Source of the DNA: an uncultured Prevotellaceae bacterium
GTDB lineage: Bacteria > Bacteroidota > Bacteroidia > Bacteroidales > Bacteroidaceae
Direction of reading: 5' to 3'
DNA: 64,000 nt
NCBI GenBank assembly: GCA_900319385.1
Contig: ONOG01000001.1
Coordinates: forward strand, 62,001 to 126,000
The notes under the pieces were generated by a model. The model worked only from the letters and a program-made list of their open reading frames with translations. It was not told the DNA's origin and did not search any database. Shown piece after piece: positions 60,401 to 64,000 of this stretch (position 1 is its first letter; each line of letters opens with the position of its first letter). Both the position numbers and the translations under genes were made by a program.

Positions 60401-60871
60401 ACCATCATGCGCATGTGCTACACGCAGCGTCGCTGGTTCGGCGTGCTGGTTCGCCAGCTCCTGAAGGAGGGCGACAAGGCCCGTGCGCTGCAGGCTGCCG
60501 AGAAGTGTGAGAAGGAAATGCCGTCCTACAACGTGCCACACGACTTCGGCAGTGGTTCGATGGACATCGCCCAGGCCTTCATCGAAAACAAGAAGTTCGA
60601 CCGAGCCGACGAAATCCTTGCCGCACTCGACAAAAAGGCAACCCAGTATTTCGACTGGTACATGGGGCTGAACGACTTCTACTTCCGCGGCTCTGTCAGC
60701 GAGTGCTATAAGCTGCTCACCATCATCGCACGTGTGTCGCAGACCTATGCCGACATGGCCGCCGTAGCCCCCAGTTACCAGAAGAAAGCCGACGCCACCG
60801 AGGAACGCCTCAATCGGATGTACGGCCCCTACGCCAACCGTTGCGCCTCACTCGGTATTCAATTGCAGTAA
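57410..60871 (+). CDS. DUF2723 membrane glycosyltransferase (GT117, O-mannosylation type)
   Basis: 1153 residues. The first 70 residues ('SFWDCPEFITTAEKMEVGHPPGAPFF') are the DUF2723 signature, with the Asp/Glu and HPPG typical of GT-C transferases. About 12 membrane helices run to residue 690, with a soluble part at about 330-560. A C-terminal soluble domain of about 460 residues ('ALQAAEKCEKEMPSYN', TPR-like) follows. Related proteins include human TMEM260 (protein O-mannosyltransferase); in Bacteroidota the family may serve general protein O-glycosylation. The polysaccharide deacetylase follows after 57 nt. Confidence 0.88.
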   Translation: MKTYRIVNNACGWLVFAIAAFTYCSTIEPTASFWDCPEFITTAEKMEVGHPPGAPFFMLFAKLFTLFASDSTQIARMVNTMSALLSAGCILFLFWSITHLAKKLLWPKGSDMPAGRLIAIMASGVAGALIYTWSDTFWFSAVEGEVYAFSSFFTALVFWLILKWEDQADEPHSDRWLVFIAYLTGLSIGVHLLNLLCIPAIVLVYYYKRSKEPTLRGSLTVLGVSVVLVAAVLYGIVPGIVKVGGWFELLFVNQLGLSFNTGLYVYLALLFACLIWALVETEKAVSPRRMNISFLLSVALLGMPFYGHGTSSVVIGVIVLVVVALLLWLKQENVTPRLLNTALLCMTLITVGYSSYALIVIRSSANPPMDQNSPEDVFTLGEYLSREQYGDRPLFYGPTYASRPEIVENAQGDLVYNISKGAAVYQRKAKASDEERDEYIVANEKFDYVYPSNQCQIFPRIYSDKHAGLYQQWLGHGPSKSVSYKIPGEEPQTVTIPTQLDNLQYFFSYQLNFMYWRYFMWNFAGRQNDLQSGGELEHGNWITGIKPLDDARLGDQDRLPDDLKENKGHNVFYCLPLLLGLLGFFWQAFRNKEGIQQFWVVFFLFFMTGIAIVVYLNQTPNQPRERDYAYAGSFYAFAMWCGLGIAALFEGLKRLLKGMGERRASLVASCLAVIPAVAVPLQMVSQTWDDHDRSGRYVCRDFGLDYLETIPHDGVIFTNGDNDTFPLWYNEDTEGNRTDVRVCNLSYLQTDWYIDQMKRPAFSGEGQSSPLPISWERVDYTTGQNEVTDVNPTVNFGGQSISMKSLVRQIYEQDHELAAKIWGEEPFELKNAIQRFVLKRGIPAEYQDLVRDLPSCLPSDSLYINVDKDAVRRSGMKLMAGDSIPDRMWIDVATFNEFGEKASETGRVYKSFMMMLEMLAQSNFSRPLYMSTTVGPSNYGSLYKHFLQEGIAWRFTPYTYAENQVQNTVADTDRMFDNMVNRYRYGNLSEPGIYLDETIMRMCYTQRRWFGVLVRQLLKEGDKARALQAAEKCEKEMPSYNVPHDFGSGSMDIAQAFIENKKFDRADEILAALDKKATQYFDWYMGLNDFYFRGSVSECYKLLTIIARVSQTYADMAAVAPSYQKKADATEERLNRMYGPYANRCASLGIQLQ

Positions 60872-60927
60872 ATGTTTAGTGTTTAGTGCTGACACACTAA
60901 ACCCTAAACACTAAACCCTAAACATTC
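60872..60927. repeat. Inverted heptamer repeat (GTTTAGT / ACTAAAC)
   Basis: GTTTAGT twice, then ACTAAAC/CCTAAAC four times, all 7-bp steps. The two halves are reverse complements and can form a hairpin between the DUF2723 and deacetylase genes. Confidence 0.85.
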
Positions 60928-60928
60928 A

Positions 60929-61567
60929 ATGTTCATTGAGCAACCCAGCAAGTGGCTTCGATGGCTCTACCCAAGCGCCATTTGGAGAATGAATCCGGAC
61001 GAACGTGCTGTCTATCTCACGTTCGACGATGGTCCCATCCCCGAAGCCACGCCCTGGATTCTCGACACGCTCGACCGCTACGGTGTCAAAGCCACGTTCT
61101 TCATGGTCGGCGACAACGTGCGCAAGTACCCCCAACTGTATGACGAGGTCGTCCATCGCGGACACCGCGTGGGGAACCATACGCACAACCACATCAAACT
61201 CATCTCGCAGCCAGGCCGCTACCATCGCAACGTGATGGAGGCCGACCGCTATATCCATAGCAACCTTTTCCGACCGCCCCACGGATGGATGTGGAACTCG
61301 CAGTACATACGCCTGCGACATCGCTACGCCATCATCATGTGGGACCTCGTCACACGCGACTACAGCCGGCGGCTCACGGCCGACGACGTGTTCGAAAACG
61401 TGCGGCGCTATGTCCGCAACGGCAGCATCATCACCTTCCACGATTCGCTCAAGAGCATCGACAAGCTGAAGCAGTGCCTGCCCGCCATCATCGAGTGGCT
61501 TCGCGACCAGGGCTACGAGTTCCGTATCTTCGACCAGAACCAGACATGGAGTCGGCATCTGAAGTAA
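60929..61567 (+). CDS. Polysaccharide deacetylase (NodB homology, CE4)
   Basis: 212 residues. 'VYLTFDDGPIPEATPWIL' is motif 1 (catalytic Asp pair) and 'HRVGNHTHNHIKL' is motif 2 (metal His). 'FRPPHGWMWNSQ' and 'IIMWDLVTRDYS' are motifs 3 and 4; 'SIITFHDS' is motif 5. It removes N- or O-acetyl groups from a surface or wall glycan. No signal peptide is visible, unusual for an envelope enzyme. It overlaps queG by 22 bp. Confidence 0.93.
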   Translation: MFIEQPSKWLRWLYPSAIWRMNPDERAVYLTFDDGPIPEATPWILDTLDRYGVKATFFMVGDNVRKYPQLYDEVVHRGHRVGNHTHNHIKLISQPGRYHRNVMEADRYIHSNLFRPPHGWMWNSQYIRLRHRYAIIMWDLVTRDYSRRLTADDVFENVRRYVRNGSIITFHDSLKSIDKLKQCLPAIIEWLRDQGYEFRIFDQNQTWSRHLK

Positions 61568-62535
61568 ACGGACCACACCCCAGCGCGCTACCCACCCTAC
61601 TGGCCGACGAGGTGAAGCGTCAAGCCCGCAGCATCGGTTTTTCGGCATGCGGACTTGCTCCCGCACAGCGCGTCGATGACTGCCATGCCGACGCCTTCCG
61701 TGCGTGGATCGACGCAGGCCGCCACGCCGACATGCACTACATGGCTGACCATGCCGACAAGCGCATGGACCCCCGCCTGCTGCTCGATGGCGCACAGACC
61801 ATCATCTCGCTGGCGCTCAACTACTACCCACACACGCTCCTGTCGCAGCAACAGCTGCAATTTGCCTACTACGCCTACGGACTCGACTATCACGACGTCG
61901 TCCGTCGGCGTCTGCACGAACTGTGCACACGGCTCGGCCTCGACCCACAGCGCGATGCCAAGCTGTGTTGCGACACCGTGCCCATCCTCGACCGCTACTG
62001 GGCGTGGCGTGCCGGCCTGGGCTGGATGGGACGCAACAAAAACCTGATTCTACCTCATCGCGGCAGCTATTTCTTCTTGGCAGAAATCGTCACCACCCGT
62101 GCCGCCGATGCCTACGATGCACCCCTGCCCGACCATTGCGGTAGCTGCCGACGCTGCACCGAGGCCTGTCCGACGGGTGCTCTGCAGCTTTCTGCCGACG
62201 GACAGACCACGCTCGATGCACGTCGCTGCCTCTCCTATCTAACCATCGAAAATCGCTCCGAACTGCCCCACGACGCTGCCCGTCAGATGGGGCACTGCAT
62301 CTACGGCTGCGACCGTTGCCAGCAAGCCTGTCCGCACAACCGCTTTGCCCAGCCCACCGACTGCAGCGACTTTGAACCCCGAGCCGAGTTTCTCGCCATG
62401 CAACCCGCCGACTGGAGCCAGCTGACGCGTGAGCAATACCAGCAACTGTTTCGTGGCACCGCCGTCAAGCGGGCCAAGTTCGAAGGCTTGCAGCGCAATA
62501 TCGCCGCCGTCGTGGCTCCGACAGACGGGCGTTAG
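61546..62535 (+). CDS. queG: Epoxyqueuosine reductase QueG
   Basis: 329 residues from 'MESASEVNGP' (ATG at 61546, inside the deacetylase end; longer starts run through that gene). 'DTVPILDRYWAWRAGLGWMGRNKNLI' holds the catalytic Asp and the cobalamin-binding region. Two 4Fe-4S motifs follow: 'CGSCRRCTEACPTGAL' and 'CIYGCDRCQQACP'. It reduces epoxyqueuosine in tRNA to queuosine, after QueA. Confidence 0.95.
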   Translation: MESASEVNGPHPSALPTLLADEVKRQARSIGFSACGLAPAQRVDDCHADAFRAWIDAGRHADMHYMADHADKRMDPRLLLDGAQTIISLALNYYPHTLLSQQQLQFAYYAYGLDYHDVVRRRLHELCTRLGLDPQRDAKLCCDTVPILDRYWAWRAGLGWMGRNKNLILPHRGSYFFLAEIVTTRAADAYDAPLPDHCGSCRRCTEACPTGALQLSADGQTTLDARRCLSYLTIENRSELPHDAARQMGHCIYGCDRCQQACPHNRFAQPTDCSDFEPRAEFLAMQPADWSQLTREQYQQLFRGTAVKRAKFEGLQRNIAAVVAPTDGR

Positions 62536-62540
62536 TCCAG

Positions 62541-62570
62541 TCGGAGGCTATCGTTGGAAGGTGCCTCCGA
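62541..62570 (+). terminator. Hairpin after queG
   Basis: TCGGAGGC (62541-62548) pairs with GCCTCCGA (62563-62570). The tail is A-rich, so it is a weak terminator on the plus strand. Confidence 0.5.
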
Positions 62571-62607
62571 AAATGTAGCTTGCGGCTGAGTGGGCTGAAA
62601 AAGAAGA

Positions 62608-62635
62608 GTCAGACTCATCTCGCGATGAGCCTGAC
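62608..62635. terminator. Second hairpin after queG
   Basis: GTCAGACTCATC (62608-62619) pairs with GATGAGCCTGAC (62624-62635) with one mismatch and a TCGC loop. A T-run exists only on the minus strand. Confidence 0.5.
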
Positions 62636-62949
62636 CCAAAAATTAAGAGTTACAAACCTTTTTAAAAAATGTCGTCAGTTGTTTCACAACAAGCGAGAGA
62701 CGACTCCATTATAATGATTGGATATATGAGGAATTCTACTATCCTTTTTTGCGACTGCAAAGTTAGTTAATTCGCTGGATATACAAAAATTTTGCAAGCT
62801 TTTTTTGACGGTAGGCAGACGTTTTTAGGTTTTTTTCACGTTTAACCCTTGTATTGCTGCCTCCTCGCCCTGTTCTGCTCGTTGTCGGCGCGGAATGTTA
62901 AATAAACAAGGATTTTAACAGTTCCGACCCCCGATTTTGTGGGAGAAAT
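62636..62949. other. Gene-free spacer after queG
   Basis: AT-rich. 'GCGACTGCAAAGTTAG' at 62752-62767 contains CAAAGTTA, the minus-strand form of a -7 box (62758-62765), but no minus-strand gene follows. No credible ORF. Confidence 0.4.
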
Positions 62950-62971
62950 TTGGAGGAAATAGAATTGTGAG

Positions 62972-63058
62972 ACAACGAAAAACACGAAAACACACAACGA
63001 AAAACATGAAAATAGACGAAAAACACGAAAAATTCTGTCCTCACACAGAAAAATTTTA
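62972..63058. repeat. Degenerate ACGAAAAACA repeats
   Basis: Words ACGAAAAACACGAAAA, ACGAAAAACATGAAAA and ACGAAAAACACGAAAA recur with loose spacing; low complexity, no ORF seen. Confidence 0.65.
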
Positions 63059-63063
63059 TTGCA

Positions 63064-63129
63064 CACAGAAATCACGGAAATACACAGAAAGGCTGGCGCT
63101 TCAACTCTGCTATTTCCGTGATTTCTGTG
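63064..63129. repeat. Perfect 19-bp inverted repeat
   Basis: CACAGAAATCACGGAAATA (63064-63082) and its exact reverse complement (63111-63129) flank a 28-nt loop; the right arm is followed by a partial repeat TTTCTGTG. Confidence 0.85.
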
Positions 63130-63189
63130 ATTTCTGTGTTCCGAAAAAATCCCTTTCTGCGTGCGAAACCTGCCGACGAGGAGCTGTTT

Positions 63190-63411
63190 GTCCGCCGACA
63201 GCCCGTCGTTTGTCCGCCGACAAACGGTCGGGAGTGCGCCGTTTTATCTGTCGTTTGTCCGCCGTCTGAGCGTCGTCAGTCCGCCGTCTGCGGGTCGTCA
63301 GAGTGCCGTCTGCCGATAGGTTTGTCCGCCGTCTGCCGACGCTGCGTCCGCCGACTGCCGACGCTGCGTCCGCCGTCTGCGGGCCATCCGATGGCTGTGG
63401 GCGGTGCTGAA
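63190..63411. repeat. 22-bp GC-rich tandem array without a 21-bp core (element D)
   Basis: GTCCGCCG-type unit starts at 63190, 63212, 63234, 63257, 63279, 63301, 63324, 63346 and 63368: steps of 22 bp with two of 23. Best units read GTCCGCCGTCTGCCGACGC. No AAATATCA units lie on either side. Confidence 0.85.
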
Positions 63412-63527
63412 GGTCAGGATGTGTCGCGGTTGGTCATTGCAAGGAGCATGATTGATGGCTCATGCTTGCGGAATTGACGTCCGAGCTGTCGGTCGCTGAC
63501 CGCTGCGCGATTCTCAGCGACTCTCCT

Positions 63528-63567
63528 GACAGAACCTTAGTTGACGAATCATCAACTAACTTCTGTC
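63528..63567. other. Strong stem-loop, possible structured RNA
   Basis: GACAGAA (63528-63534) and TTAGTTGA (63537-63544) pair with TCAACTAA (63552-63559) and TTCTGTC (63561-63567): 15 pairs with a 2x1 internal loop and a 7-nt loop. No T-run follows, so not an obvious terminator; no gene lies directly beside it. Confidence 0.5.
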
Positions 63568-63775
63568 TGACGCCGTTATATGTTAAAACCGCATTTTCGG
63601 CCTGCCGAAACCTCGGATTTGCTCCAGATTTGGGGAAAGTCTGCAAAAAGGTTCACTGCGTAAAAAATGCAGGAAAAATGCGCTGTGTGCGGGCACAAAC
63701 CTTGATGTATATCAAGAAAACGGCCTTTTTTTGCAAAAAAAGTGGGAAATAATTGCTCAGTCTTGAAACTCGCCG

Positions 63776-63783
63776 TACCTTTG
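63776..63783 (+). promoter_or_regulatory. Promoter of the gene at the right edge
   Basis: TACCTTTG, with TTG at 63753-63755, 20 nt upstream, as -33 box. About 185 nt lie between it and the first ATG. Confidence 0.7.
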
Positions 63784-63789
63784 CAGCGT

Positions 63790-63967
63790 CAAAAGGAAAA
63801 AGACAAAAGGTAAAGACGAAAAACCCTTAGCAAGGGTACAATTCGACCCAGGCGAGGGCGAAAGGTTTTTAGGAAGTCAATAAGTGTTAACCCCTCAAGT
63901 CGATCCTCGCGTGCGAGGTGCACATCGAGCGAGGGTGAACTTGGTAAAAAGATTAGGAAAGGATCGT
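63790..63967 (+). promoter_or_regulatory. Structured 5' leader of the gene at the right edge
   Basis: Three nested pairings in 63893-63940: CCCTC with GAGGG, TCGAT with ATCGA, and CCTCGC with GCGAGG. A separate small stem ACCCTT/AAGGGT lies near 63826-63840. Unusually GC-rich for a Bacteroidota leader; may be a cis-regulatory RNA. Confidence 0.5.
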
Positions 63968-64000
63968 ATGATGGATACAATTACATTAGTAGCTACCGTT
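63968..64000 (+). CDS. Start of an unidentified gene (partial)
   Basis: Two successive ATGs at 63968 and 63971, then DTITLVATV up to the window edge. 'AGGAAAGGATCGT' precedes the start. Eleven codons are too few to identify the product; gene status rests on the promoter and leader. Confidence 0.45.
   Translation, partial: MMDTITLVATV

Noticed and set aside
62842..63269. Short frames in the region after queG
   Set aside because: They fall in ACGAAAAAC and 22-bp repeats, with no start context or family features.
1..64000. tRNA, rRNA, integrase or IS elements
   Set aside because: I looked for GGTTCGAATCC-type T-arms, rRNA words and transposase or integrase motifs and found none; a tRNAscan and ISfinder run would settle it.

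Overview
The window looks like chromosome of an anaerobic, fairly GC-rich Bacteroidota, most likely order Bacteroidales (Prevotellaceae-like; genus not resolvable by eye). Pointers are a type IX secretion sorting tail, OmpH/BamA/UppS and STN-type outer-membrane proteins, DUF2723 and DUF4491 proteins, 2-oxoacid:ferredoxin oxidoreductase, and about 17 sites matching the Bacteroidota -7 promoter box TAnnTTTG, usually 20-120 nt before a start codon. I see no phage, IS, CRISPR, tRNA or rRNA.

Layout. 1-9.1 kb: end of a T9SS cargo, a secreted HEXXH protein, then on the minus strand an envelope block (lipoprotein, beta-barrel protein, uppS, bamA, two OmpH chaperones). 9.1-10.0 kb: a dense repeat region. 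10.0-12.4 kb (minus): a sigma factor, an unusual anti-sigma-like/C39-like protease fusion, and ribD. 12.5-15.4 kb: purD and two membrane proteins. 15.5-19.9 kb: a 1478-aa DUF4011/SF1 helicase/Vsr-like nuclease, possibly phage defence. 20.2-28.3 kb: aquaporin, DPP4-type peptidase, two hotdog thioesterases, three tandem FKBPs, an Lrp regulator and a DUF4491 protein. 28.7-39.2 kb: THUMP-like methyltransferase, radical SAM enzyme, acyltransferase, korAB, tadA, a secreted unknown, birA and queA. 39.4-45.5 kb (minus): TonB receptor plus a heterodimeric exporter-fold ABC pair. 46.0-49.9 kb: tatA, tatC and two iron-sulfur proteins carrying twin-arginine motifs. 50-56.4 kb: histidine phosphatase, threonine aldolase, and an overlapping ECF sigma/anti-sigma/TonB-type receptor trio. 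56.5-62.5 kb: flavodoxin-fold reductase, a GT117-type (DUF2723) protein, polysaccharide deacetylase, queG. 62.5-64 kb: repeats, hairpins, and a structured leader before a gene that runs off the window.

The most unusual material is not protein-coding. Three dispersed intergenic elements (about 9.32-9.72, 28.36-28.72 and 45.66-45.96 kb) each have exactly four AT-rich 21-bp units forming an inverted-repeat core, flanked by GC-rich arrays with a 22-bp period; a fourth 22-bp array without a core lies at 63.2 kb. Separately, nearly every low-complexity spacer is a tandem repeat of different sequence but constant 7-bp period, and one such tract lies inside queA. Among proteins, the sigma/anti-sigma-protease pair, the NapH-NapG-like fusion with an internal twin-arginine motif beside tatC, and the TonB receptor/exporter-fold ABC operon deserve the closest look.
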